A stretch of 64,000 bases of DNA, from NCBI RefSeq assembly GCF_016595675.1, contig NZ_JAENJH010000001.1:930001-994000 (forward strand). Reading direction: 5' to 3'. The stretch's first letter is position 1; every line of letters starts with the position of its first letter. A model generated the notes under the pieces. The model did no database searches. It was not told where the DNA came from and saw nothing but the letters and a program-made list of their open reading frames with translations. The translations under genes and the position numbers were made by a program. Origin of the DNA: Prauserella cavernicola. Its GTDB lineage: Bacteria > Actinomycetota > Actinomycetes > Mycobacteriales > Pseudonocardiaceae. Shown here piece by piece: positions 32,713 to 40,502 of the stretch.

Positions 32713-33377
32713 TCGCCGGCCTCGGTCTGCTGCAGCAGCACGGTGCGCAGGCGGAAGATGTGGGCGCGGGCGGCCTGCTCGGCCGCCGTGGCGTCGCCGG
32801 ACTCGATCGCGGTGAGGATCGCGCGGTGGTCGTCGATCGCCTGCCGTGGGCCCGCGGTCACGGTGGTGGTGCGCATGGCCAGCCGCACCTGGGTCTGCAC
32901 GTCGTCGAGCAGCCGCACGAGCTCCGGGTTCGCGGCGGCCTCGCGGATGAGGCGGTGGAACCGGAGGTCGGCCTCGGTACTCGCGGCCAGATCGGCGGTG
33001 CGCATCGCGGCCTCGTGCTCGTCGAGCGCTTCCTTCAGCGCGCGCACCAGCTTGCGGCCCGCGTTCTCGACGGCCAGCCGCGCGGCCAGCCCTTCGAGCA
33101 CCTCACGGATCTCGTAGATGGAGGCCAGTTCGGCGGTGCCGACGCGTGCGACGACGGCGCCGCGACGCGGCTCCTCGCGGGCCAGCCGCTCCTGCACGAG
33201 CCGGAGCACCGCGTCGCGCACGGGGCTACGGCTGACCTCGAGCGACTCGGCGAGCGCAGGCACACTCAGGCGCGCACCGGGAGCGAGCTCGCCGGTGAAG
33301 ATCATCTCGCGCAACCGTTCGTAGACCGCGTCGGCGACCCTGGTGCGCGTCGCGGTCTTCTCGTTCACTCCGACCAT
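32709..33377 (-). CDS. GntR-family (FadR subgroup) regulator of the sugar-acid cluster
   Basis: The 222-aa protein has a winged-helix (YERLREMIFTGELAPGARLS, then LAESLEVSRSPVRDAVLRL) followed by an all-helical FadR/FCD effector domain with the metal-binding His pattern (LRFHRLIREA, DDHRAIL, HIFRLR). FadR-type regulators bind small carboxylates. Its stop overlaps the start of the enolase-superfamily gene. The TACATGCAA sites in front of itself and of the dehydratase operon are its probable operators, so it would act as an auto-repressor relieved by a sugar acid. Confidence 0.85.
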   Translation of the reverse strand: MVGVNEKTATRTRVADAVYERLREMIFTGELAPGARLSVPALAESLEVSRSPVRDAVLRLVQERLAREEPRRGAVVARVGTAELASIYEIREVLEGLAARLAVENAGRKLVRALKEALDEHEAAMRTADLAASTEADLRFHRLIREAAANPELVRLLDDVQTQVRLAMRTTTVTAGPRQAIDDHRAILTAIESGDATAAEQAARAHIFRLRTVLLQQTEAGE

Positions 33378-33387
33378 GGCCGGAGTT

Positions 33388-33396
33388 TACATGCAA
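33388..33396 (-). promoter_or_regulatory. TACATGCAA operator site before the GntR gene
   Basis: Third copy of the motif seen at 31485 and 31525, 11 bp upstream of the GntR start, in GTTTACATGCAAAC, a near-perfect palindrome. A second weaker TTTACAT lies at 33406-33412. Confidence 0.6.
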
Positions 33397-33439
33397 ACAG
33401 AAAGATTTACATTTCCCATCGATCAGGGTGATCGAGACC

Positions 33440-33480
33440 ACCGACCATTTCGGTCGGTATACCTACCGTACTGGTCGGTA
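33440..33480 (+). promoter_or_regulatory. Palindromic operator of the TetR-MMPL operon
   Basis: ACCGACC (33440-33446) and GGTCGGT (33452-33458) form a perfect inverted repeat, followed by a degenerate second one (TACCGTA 33464-33470 with GTCGGTA 33474-33480). The array ends 20 bp before the TetR start, which suggests autoregulation. Confidence 0.65.
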
Positions 33481-33500
33481 CCGCGCGTAAGGTCGGAAAC

Positions 33501-34097
33501 ATGGCACGCACCTTCCGGCAGGACGCGGACGAGCGGATCCTCGACCGCGCCGCGGCGCTCTTCGCTCAGCGGGGCTTCGCCCACACCTCGCTGCAGGCTC
33601 TCGCCGATGCCGTCGGGCTCTCCAAGGCCGGACTGCTGCACCACTTCCCCAGCAAGGAAGCGCTCTACGACGCCGCGCTCAACATGGGAAAGGTGCAGGG
33701 CGAGGCGCTCTTCGACCCGGCGCTGCGGCTGCCGGTCGGGCCGGAGCGCGACCGGCTCGCCGTGGAGCTGCTGATCGACTTCGCGCTGGAGCGCCCCGGT
33801 CTGGTGGCGCTGGCGTCGCGGTCGATCACCACGCTCGGCAGCGAGGAGGAGGACCCCGCCGACGCGACCGGCGCGTTCGCCTTCGAGGTCTTCGGGGTCG
33901 ATCCGGAATCGGATGACCCCGAACGAGTGGCCAGGGTGGCGGGAATGCTCGGCGCCCTGGTCGTGCTCATCCTGGTCGCCAACCACCTGGGGGACAAGAC
34001 CACGTGGCGGCGGCACATCATCTCGACCTGTCTCGACACGCTCGGCCACCGTAGTCCGGGCCTCCCGTCAACCGACCACGCTCAGGTGGAGGCCTGA
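33501..34097 (+). CDS. TetR-family regulator of the MMPL exporter
   Basis: The 198-aa protein has a TetR helix-turn-helix (ILDRAAALFAQRGFAHTSLQ, then LSKAGLLHHFPSKEALYDAA) and a helical effector part. It begins 20 bp after an array of GACCGA/TCGGTC inverted repeats and ends 5 bp before the MMPL gene, so both are one operon. It most likely represses that operon and senses a lipid-like or drug ligand. The DNA-binding match is strong; ligand unknown. Confidence 0.85.
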   Translation: MARTFRQDADERILDRAAALFAQRGFAHTSLQALADAVGLSKAGLLHHFPSKEALYDAALNMGKVQGEALFDPALRLPVGPERDRLAVELLIDFALERPGLVALASRSITTLGSEEEDPADATGAFAFEVFGVDPESDDPERVARVAGMLGALVVLILVANHLGDKTTWRRHIISTCLDTLGHRSPGLPSTDHAQVEA

Positions 34098-34102
34098 TTC
34101 GC

Positions 34103-36280
34103 ATGGCAAAGCTGTTGTACCGACTCGGCATGGGCGCCCACCGGCGCAGGCTGGTGGTCGTTCTGTTGTGGCTGGTGGTGCTCGCCGGATCGGCACTCGG
34201 CGCCGTGACGCTGGCAGGCAACACCTCCGACTCCTTCTCCATCCCCGGTCAGGAATCGACCACGGCGATGGAGAAGATCCAGCAGGAGTTCGGCTCCGGC
34301 GGTGGCGCTTCCGCCCGCGTGGTGGTGCAGGCGCCCGAGGGGCAGACGCTGACGACGCCGGAGAACGCGGCGCAGATCGGCGAGCTCGTGGCCGAGCTGA
34401 ACACGTTGCCCGGCGTGACGTCGGCGACCGATCCGCTGGACCCGAACGCTCCCGCCGTCAACCCGGAGCAGACCACCGCCTACAGCACGGTGACCTACGA
34501 CGCCGGCCCCGGTGAGGTCTCGGCGGAGGAGCGGGACGCGCTGACGGCCGCCGCGGACGACGCCCGCACCGGAGGGCTGACGGTCGAGGTCGGCGGCGAC
34601 ATCTCGCAGCAGGCTCCCGAGATCGGCGGCGCCGCCGAGATCATCGGCGTGGTCATCGCGCTGCTGGTGCTCGCGCTGACGTACGGAACACTGATCACCG
34701 CTGGGATGAACCTGTTGACCGCCGCCGTCGGCGTGGGCATCGGTGTCCTCGGCATCACGATCGTCACCGGCTTCACCGAGCTCAACTCGACGACGCCGAT
34801 CCTCGCGACGATGCTGGGCCTCGCGGTCGGTATCGACTACGCCCTGTTCATCATCAACCGGTATCGCCAGGAACTGCGGCAGGGTGCCGACGTCGGCGCC
34901 GCCATCGGCACGGCGGTGGGCACCGCCGGTTCGGCCGTGGTCACGGCGGGCATCACGGTGGTCATCGCGCTGGCGGGCCTCGCCGTCGCGGGCATCCCGT
35001 TCCTCACGCAGATGGGTATCGCGGCCGCCGCGACCATCGTCGTCGCCGTGCTGATCGCGATCACGCTCGTGCCCGCGGTGCTCAGTTTCCTCGGCCAGCG
35101 CGCACTGCCCCGCAAGCAGCGCGCGGCCGCGGCCGAGCAGAACGAGGTCGCCGAGCGCGGTTTCTACCGCGGCTGGATCAACGGCGTGACCAAGCACCGC
35201 GTGGTGTCGCTGCTGGTGTCGGTGCTCGCGCTGGGCGCCGTCGCGATCCCGGTGGCCTCCATGCAGACCACGCTCGTGCCGACCGCCCCGGAGGGCTCGA
35301 CGCAGGCCAAGGCCGAGCAGCTGCTCGCCGACGGCTTCGGCGACGGCGTCAACGGTCCCCTCGTGGTGCTGTTCGAGGGCGACAACGCCGCGCAGCAGGC
35401 CACGCAGGCCTCCGGCGCCATCGCCGACCTCGGCGACGTCGCGCTGGTGGCGCCCGCCATGCCGAACGCGGACAACACCGCGGCGCTGCTCAACGTCATC
35501 CCCAAGTCCGGCCCCGCCACGGCCGAGACCGAGCAGCTCGTCAACGACCTGCGTGACCAGTTGTCCGATGTGGACGGCGTGAACACCTACGTCACCGGCT
35601 CCACCGCGGTGAGCGTGGACGTGTCCCGCACCGTGGACGAGGCGCTGCCGGTGTATCTCGCCGTGGTCGTGGGACTGGCGCTGGTCCTGCTGGTGCTGGT
35701 GTTCCGGTCACTGCTCGTGCCGCTGATCGGCGTCCTCGGGTTCCTGCTGACCATCGGCGCCTCGCTCGGCTCCACGGTCGCGGTGTTCCAGTGGGGCTGG
35801 CTGGCCGACGCGGTGAACCTCGACTCCACCGGGCCACTGATCAGCCTCACCCCGATCATCGTGATCGGCATCCTGTTCGGGCTCGCGATGGACTACCAGG
35901 TCTTCCTGGTCTCCCGGATGCACGAGGCCTATCACCACGGCCGCTCACCCAAGGACGCCGTGACCATGGGCTTCCGGCAGGCCGCCCCGGTGGTCGTGGC
36001 CGCGGCGCTGATCATGTTCTCGGTGTTCGCGGGCTTCGTCCCGTCGGGTGACGCGACGATCAAGTCCATCGCCTTCGCGCTGGCGGTCGGCATCCTCGTG
36101 GACGCGTTCGTGGTCAGGATGGTGCTCGTGCCGGCCGCACTGGCCCTGCTCGGCGACCGCGCGTGGTGGCTGCCGGGCTGGCTGCGCTGGCTGCCGGTGC
36201 TCGACGTCGAGGGCACCGCGCTCACCGAGAAGAACGACACCGCACGCGACGACGAGAAGGCACTCGCGGGCAACCGGTAG
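34103..36280 (+). CDS. MMPL-family RND transporter
   Basis: The 725-aa protein has the two-fold MMPL architecture: TM1, an exported domain, TM2-6, then repeat (TM7, exported domain, TM8-12). The proton-relay motifs GIDYALF in TM4 and AMDYQVFL in TM10 are present with their Asp-Tyr pairs. MMPL proteins export lipids, siderophores or drugs using the proton-motive force. No lipid biosynthesis genes are adjacent, so the substrate may be a drug or envelope lipid sensed by the TetR protein. A hairpin terminator follows at 36293. Confidence 0.88.
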   Translation: MAKLLYRLGMGAHRRRLVVVLLWLVVLAGSALGAVTLAGNTSDSFSIPGQESTTAMEKIQQEFGSGGGASARVVVQAPEGQTLTTPENAAQIGELVAELNTLPGVTSATDPLDPNAPAVNPEQTTAYSTVTYDAGPGEVSAEERDALTAAADDARTGGLTVEVGGDISQQAPEIGGAAEIIGVVIALLVLALTYGTLITAGMNLLTAAVGVGIGVLGITIVTGFTELNSTTPILATMLGLAVGIDYALFIINRYRQELRQGADVGAAIGTAVGTAGSAVVTAGITVVIALAGLAVAGIPFLTQMGIAAAATIVVAVLIAITLVPAVLSFLGQRALPRKQRAAAAEQNEVAERGFYRGWINGVTKHRVVSLLVSVLALGAVAIPVASMQTTLVPTAPEGSTQAKAEQLLADGFGDGVNGPLVVLFEGDNAAQQATQASGAIADLGDVALVAPAMPNADNTAALLNVIPKSGPATAETEQLVNDLRDQLSDVDGVNTYVTGSTAVSVDVSRTVDEALPVYLAVVVGLALVLLVLVFRSLLVPLIGVLGFLLTIGASLGSTVAVFQWGWLADAVNLDSTGPLISLTPIIVIGILFGLAMDYQVFLVSRMHEAYHHGRSPKDAVTMGFRQAAPVVVAAALIMFSVFAGFVPSGDATIKSIAFALAVGILVDAFVVRMVLVPAALALLGDRAWWLPGWLRWLPVLDVEGTALTEKNDTARDDEKALAGNR

Positions 36281-36292
36281 CGCACGAGAAGG

Positions 36293-36333
36293 CGGCGCCG
36301 GCCCCTGTCCCTCACGGACGGGAGCCGGCGCCG
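36293..36333 (+). terminator. Hairpin terminator after the MMPL gene
   Basis: CGGCGCCGGC (36293-36302) pairs perfectly with GCCGGCGCCG (36324-36333), and the loop contains a further short GTCC/GGAC pairing. It lies 13 bp after the stop and is the terminator of the TetR-MMPL operon. Confidence 0.65.
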
Positions 36334-36441
36334 TCGTGTGTCCGGAGGACGGCACCGGGAAGGCTGGCTAGGCTTACGGGTCGAACGCCTCGCGCAGCGG
36401 CGCGCCGGAAGAGGCACCCCTCCGACGAGAGGATCCCGTCC

Positions 36442-39039
36442 GTGACGACCCGCACCGCGCCAGCCGAGCGCCAAACCGTGCTCACCCGGCTCTCGGAGCG
36501 CATGTCGCAAGCCGTCACCGGCGAGACCGCGGGCGCTGCCCTGCTGGTGGCCGCCACCGTGCTCGCCCTGGTGTGGGCCAATTCCCCGTTCGGCGGCAGT
36601 TACGAACAGCTGTGGCACACCGAGTTCTCGGTGAGCTTCGGCAGCGCGGAGGTGTCGCAGGACCTGCGCCACTGGGTCAACGACGGCCTGATGGTGTTCT
36701 TCTTCTTTCTCATCGGCATGGAGGTCAGGCGCGAGCTGTCGATGGGAGAGCTGACCCATCGCGACCGGCTCGTCGTGCCCACCGCCGCCGCGGTCGCGGG
36801 GCTGGTCGTGCCCGCGCTGGTCTATCTCGCGATCAACAGCGACGGCCCGGGCGCGGCGGGCTGGGGTGTCGCGATGGCCACCGACACGGCGTTCGTGCTC
36901 GGCGCGCTGGCCCTGCTCGGCAACCGCGTGCCGGCCCAGCTTCGGGTGTTCCTGCTGTCGTTGTCGGTGGTGGACGACATCGGCGCGCTGTCGGCGATCG
37001 CGCTGTTCTACTCCGACGACATCGACCTCGGCGCGCTCGGCATCGCGGTGCTGTGCGTGTTCGCGTTCATCGCGCTGGCCAGGTTGAAGGTCTGGCGCGG
37101 GCCCGCGTACTTCGCCGTCGGCGTGGTGATGTGGCTGGCGATGTACAGCTCCGGGGTGCACGCGACGATCGGCGGCGTGGTGCTGGGCCTGCTCGTGTCG
37201 GCCTACCCACCGCGGCGCACCGAGGTCGAGCAGGCCGGTGCGCTGGCGAGGGCGTTCCGGCAGTCGCCGCAGGCGTCGCTGGCCCGCGCCGCGAAGCTCT
37301 CGGTCGAGCGGGCGGTGTCGCCCAACGAGCGCATCGGCACGCTGCTGTCGCCGTGGAGCGCTTTCTTCGTCGTCCCGGTCTTCGCGCTCGCCAACGCCGG
37401 GGTGCGGCTCGACGGTGACCTCCTCGGCAGGGCGCTGTCCTCCCCCATCACGCTCGGCGTGTTCGTCGCGCTGGTGCTCGGCAAGCTCTTCGGCGTCGGC
37501 ATCGCGGCGAGCGCGGTGGTGAAGTCGCGGCTCGGCGCGCTGCCGCCCGGGCTCGACCTGTCCACGATCTGGGGCGGTGCCGCGCTGTGCGGCATCGGCT
37601 TCACGGTGTCGCTGTTCGTGGCCGACCTCGCCTTCCCCGACCCGGCGCTGCGGGAGGAGGCCACGGTCGGGGTGCTCGCCGCGTCGGTGGTCGCGACCGC
37701 GCTCGGGGTCGCGCTGCTGCGGGTGGCCGGTGCCCGCAACGCCCAGCGCCATCCCGAGCACACGCGCCTGGCCCAGCCCGTCGACCCGGAGACCGACCAC
37801 ATCCGCGGCCCCGAGGACGCGCCGTTGACCCTGGTCGAGTACGCCGGGTTCGAGTGCCCGTTCTGCGGTTACGCCACCGGCGTGGTCGAGGAGCTGCGGG
37901 AGCGCTTCGGCGACGACCTGCGCTACGTGTTCCGGCACCTGCCGCTGACCGAGATCCACCCGAGGGGCGACCTCGCGGCCGAGGCGTGTGAGGCGGCGGG
38001 CGCGCAGGGCGCGTTCTGGGCCATGCACGACCGGCTCTTCGCGCACCAGGACCAGCTGGAACCGGGCGATCTCGTGGACCACGCGGCCGCGCTCGGGCTC
38101 GACCTCGAACGGTTTACCCGGGAGCTGGGCAGCGGCGTGCACGGGGCACGGGTGCGCGACGACGTCTCCGGCGCCGACGCCAGCGGCGTGCACGGCACTC
38201 CGACGTTCTTCATCAACGGTGTGCGTCACACCGGCGCGACCGAGACCGAGGAGCTGGCGGCCGCGCTGCGCGCCGCACTGCCCGGGGCGCCCGCGCAAGA
38301 GCCGCCGCGCGTCGTGGAGACCAACGGCGCCACGCCGGTGACGCTGTCTCCGCCGGTGGCCCTGCCCGCGCTCGACGATCCCGGTGGCGAGGAGACCCCC
38401 GACGGGGCGGGCGCGTTCCCTCGGCTCGACGCCACGCAGCTGGCCGTGCTGCGCCGGGTCGGGCGGCGCAGGCGCACCACCGCTGGCCAGGTGCTCCAGC
38501 GCGGAGGGTCGACCGACTCCGACTTCATCGTGGTGCTCGAGGGCACCGTGTCGGTGCTGGAGCCGGGTGAGCACGGCGCGCCGAGGATCAGCGCGATCCA
38601 CGGCCAGGGCCGGTTCATCGGCGGACTCAACCTGCTGTCCGGGCAGCGGCCGGTGCGCTCGATCGTCGTGCGCGACCCCGGGGCGGTGCTCGTCGTGCCG
38701 CTCGACCGGCTGCGGACGGCGCTCAACAGGGACACCGGCCTCGCCGACACGATCCTGCGGTCGTTCCTGCTGCGCAGGGCGGTGCTCATCGGCAGGGCCA
38801 CAACGTTCCGCGTGATCGGCGACCGCCGCACCCAGGAGAGCCGCGAGCTGCACGAGGTGCTGGCCGAGGGCGACATCCCGCACGAGTGGCTCGACCCCGT
38901 CGACGATCCGGCGGCACGGCGGCTGCGCGAGGAGGTGGCTCCCGGCTCCGCCGAGCCCGTGGTGCTCGCGCCGGACGGCCGGGTGCTGCTGCGCCCGACG
39001 CTGGACGAGCTGCGGCCGCCGCCGGGCACGGCGGACTGA
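36442..39039 (+). CDS. Four-part fusion: NhaA Na+/H+ antiporter, DsbA-like thioredoxin fold, cNMP-binding, glutaredoxin-like
   Basis: The 865-aa protein starts at GTG 36442 after GAGAGG. Residues 1-415 are a complete NhaA antiporter with the ion-binding Asp178-Asp179 (VVDDIGA), TDTAF and later PVFALANAG. Residues 455-630 are a DsbA/thioredoxin-like fold with CPFC (Cys472, Cys475) and a cis-Pro in HGTPTFFINGV. Residues about 660-785 resemble a cyclic-nucleotide-binding beta-barrel (GSTDSDFIVVLEGTVSVLE). Residues about 787-865 (FRVIGDRRTQESRELHEVL, then IPHEWLD) match the glutaredoxin-like spacer of actinobacterial thioredoxin-reductase fusions, without its Cys. NhaA exchanges Na+ for H+; the tail suggests redox or nucleotide control. 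NhaA-DsbA fusions are known in actinobacteria; the extra C-terminal part is what stands out. Confidence 0.85.
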   Translation: MTTRTAPAERQTVLTRLSERMSQAVTGETAGAALLVAATVLALVWANSPFGGSYEQLWHTEFSVSFGSAEVSQDLRHWVNDGLMVFFFFLIGMEVRRELSMGELTHRDRLVVPTAAAVAGLVVPALVYLAINSDGPGAAGWGVAMATDTAFVLGALALLGNRVPAQLRVFLLSLSVVDDIGALSAIALFYSDDIDLGALGIAVLCVFAFIALARLKVWRGPAYFAVGVVMWLAMYSSGVHATIGGVVLGLLVSAYPPRRTEVEQAGALARAFRQSPQASLARAAKLSVERAVSPNERIGTLLSPWSAFFVVPVFALANAGVRLDGDLLGRALSSPITLGVFVALVLGKLFGVGIAASAVVKSRLGALPPGLDLSTIWGGAALCGIGFTVSLFVADLAFPDPALREEATVGVLAASVVATALGVALLRVAGARNAQRHPEHTRLAQPVDPETDHIRGPEDAPLTLVEYAGFECPFCGYATGVVEELRERFGDDLRYVFRHLPLTEIHPRGDLAAEACEAAGAQGAFWAMHDRLFAHQDQLEPGDLVDHAAALGLDLERFTRELGSGVHGARVRDDVSGADASGVHGTPTFFINGVRHTGATETEELAAALRAALPGAPAQEPPRVVETNGATPVTLSPPVALPALDDPGGEETPDGAGAFPRLDATQLAVLRRVGRRRRTTAGQVLQRGGSTDSDFIVVLEGTVSVLEPGEHGAPRISAIHGQGRFIGGLNLLSGQRPVRSIVVRDPGAVLVVPLDRLRTALNRDTGLADTILRSFLLRRAVLIGRATTFRVIGDRRTQESRELHEVLAEGDIPHEWLDPVDDPAARRLREEVAPGSAEPVVLAPDGRVLLRPTLDELRPPPGTAD

Positions 39040-39075
39040 CGCGCCGGCGCCGCTGACCGCATCTAGGGTCGGGAC

Positions 39076-39720
39076 ATGACACAACCGAACCCGGCTCTCG
39101 GCGTCGAACAGGTCGAGCTGGCGGACTGGCGGTGGTTGCTGGGGATGCTGCGAGCGCGGTTCGAGGCCGGTTCGTTCGGAGCGGGAGCCGAGTTCGTCGC
39201 CGTGGTGGGGCGCCTGTGCGACGCCGACGACTCGCATCCCGACGTCGATCTGCGCGCGGGGCAGGTTCAGTTCGTGCTGCGCGACCACGACACCGGCGGG
39301 GTCACCGAACGCGAGGTCCGGCTGGCCGAGCGGATCAGCGCGCTCGCACTGGAACACGGGCTCACGCCGGTCCCGGACCGGGTGCAGGTGCTGGAGCTGG
39401 CTCTGGACACGCCGGAACGCGAGGCGGTGCTGCCGTTCTGGGCGGCCGTGCTCGGCGGCGACGAGACGGCCGGTCAGGTCGCCGACCCGGCGCGCGAGCT
39501 GCCGCCGTTGTGGTTCCAGACCACCGGTTCGACCGCACCGGACCGGCAGCGCTTCCACCTCGATGTGACCGTGCCACCGGAGCTCGCCGAGGAGCGGATC
39601 ACCGCGGCGATAGCGGCGGGCGGCCGCGTCGTCGACGACGGCCACGCTCCGGCCTTCGTCGTGCTGGCCGACCCGGACGGCAACAAGGCCTGCGTCTGCA
39701 CGGAACTGGGGCGGGACTGA
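39076..39720 (+). CDS. Pterin-carbinolamine-dehydratase-like and VOC fusion protein
   Basis: The 214-aa protein has an N-terminal part (residues 10-95) resembling 4a-carbinolamine dehydratase: FVAVVGRLCDADDSHPDVDLR corresponds to the family's H-x-x-DhP-type segment, and TEREVRLAERISALALEHG to its last helix. The second part (100-214) is a VOC (glyoxalase-like) domain with FWAAVLGGDE, HLDVTVP and VLADPDGNKACVC. Such two-domain proteins are common in actinobacteria, with unknown function. The dehydratase His cluster seems incomplete here, so catalysis is doubtful. It is convergent with the GntR gene, with only 2 bp between. Confidence 0.7.
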   Translation: MTQPNPALGVEQVELADWRWLLGMLRARFEAGSFGAGAEFVAVVGRLCDADDSHPDVDLRAGQVQFVLRDHDTGGVTEREVRLAERISALALEHGLTPVPDRVQVLELALDTPEREAVLPFWAAVLGGDETAGQVADPARELPPLWFQTTGSTAPDRQRFHLDVTVPPELAEERITAAIAAGGRVVDDGHAPAFVVLADPDGNKACVCTELGRD

Positions 39721-39722
39721 AC

Positions 39723-40502
39723 CTAGGGCACTTCCGGCTGGTTGGTCTCCTGCCAGTACTGGAAAACAGCCGACAGGTGCGCGCTCATCGCCACTCTCGC
39801 TCCGGTCTCGTCGCCCTCCACGATGGCGTCGAGGATCGCCTGGTGCGAGCGCACGGCCTCCTTGTACGCCGAGGGCAGCGCCAGGTTGTGCCTGCGCACG
39901 GTGACCAGACTGGTGTGCAGCGACGACAGGATCAGCTCGATCACCTCGTTGCCGGTGATCCGCGTGATGATCGAGTGGAACGCGACGTCGGCGTCGGCGG
40001 CCGCCGCCAGGTGCCCCGGAGACTCGCGCAGGGTGCGCATCGACTGCTGCAGCGCCTCGACGTCGGCCGGGCTCGCCCGCACCGCCGCGACCCCCGCCGC
40101 ATGGGACTCGATGAGCTCACGCACCTCGTGGATCGAGCGGTAGTCGAGGCGGTTGTCGCGCAGGTACAGCACCAGTGCCTCCTGCGCCCGTTCGGGCGCC
40201 ACGGCCGTGACGGTGGACCCGCTGCCCCCGCGGGGCGAGACGACGCCTCGCCCCGTCAGGTGGCTGATCGCCTCGCGGATGACCGGCCGGGACACCCCGA
40301 ACTCGGTCGCGAGGTCCCGCTCGTTGGGCAGCTTGTCACCGGTCCGCAGCGAGCCCTCGCGGATGCGCCGCAGCAGGTTGCGCACCACGTCGTCGGAGCG
40401 GCGCGCGTCGGGGTCCGTTCTCCGGCTGGGGGATGGTGCTGACAGCGCTGCCTCCTCGTGGCGTCCGTTCGGCTGGGACGAGTCTATGCCCGCGTCACTC
40501 AT
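39723..40502 (-). CDS. GntR-family (FadR subgroup) regulator of the acid-sugar cluster
   Basis: The 259-aa protein has a disordered N-terminus, a winged helix (RRIREGSLRTGDKLPNERDL, then FGVSRPVIREAISHLTGRG) and a FadR-type helical domain with metal-binding His in DVAFHSIITR, RSHQAIL and SAHLSAVF. ATG 40502 overlaps the stop of the DASS transporter, so they are one transcript. The near-perfect inverted pair of GGTNNNACC-type sites at 42123 and 42205 in the divergent promoter region fits this subfamily's recognition pattern. Likely effector is a sugar-acid intermediate. Confidence 0.85.
   Translation of the reverse strand: MSDAGIDSSQPNGRHEEAALSAPSPSRRTDPDARRSDDVVRNLLRRIREGSLRTGDKLPNERDLATEFGVSRPVIREAISHLTGRGVVSPRGGSGSTVTAVAPERAQEALVLYLRDNRLDYRSIHEVRELIESHAAGVAAVRASPADVEALQQSMRTLRESPGHLAAAADADVAFHSIITRITGNEVIELILSSLHTSLVTVRRHNLALPSAYKEAVRSHQAILDAIVEGDETGARVAMSAHLSAVFQYWQETNQPEVP

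Noticed and set aside
29727-33117. Long plus-strand ORFs opposite the dehydratase and enolase-superfamily genes
   Set aside because: Opposite well-supported enzymes; no start signals or family motifs; typical antisense frames in high-GC coding DNA.
35932-39645. Very long minus-strand ORF (over 1200 codons) opposite the NhaA fusion and the MMPL 3' end
   Set aside because: It is antisense to two well-supported genes, is composed of low-complexity Arg/Gly/His-rich sequence with no domain, and arises from the GC bias of the opposite strand.
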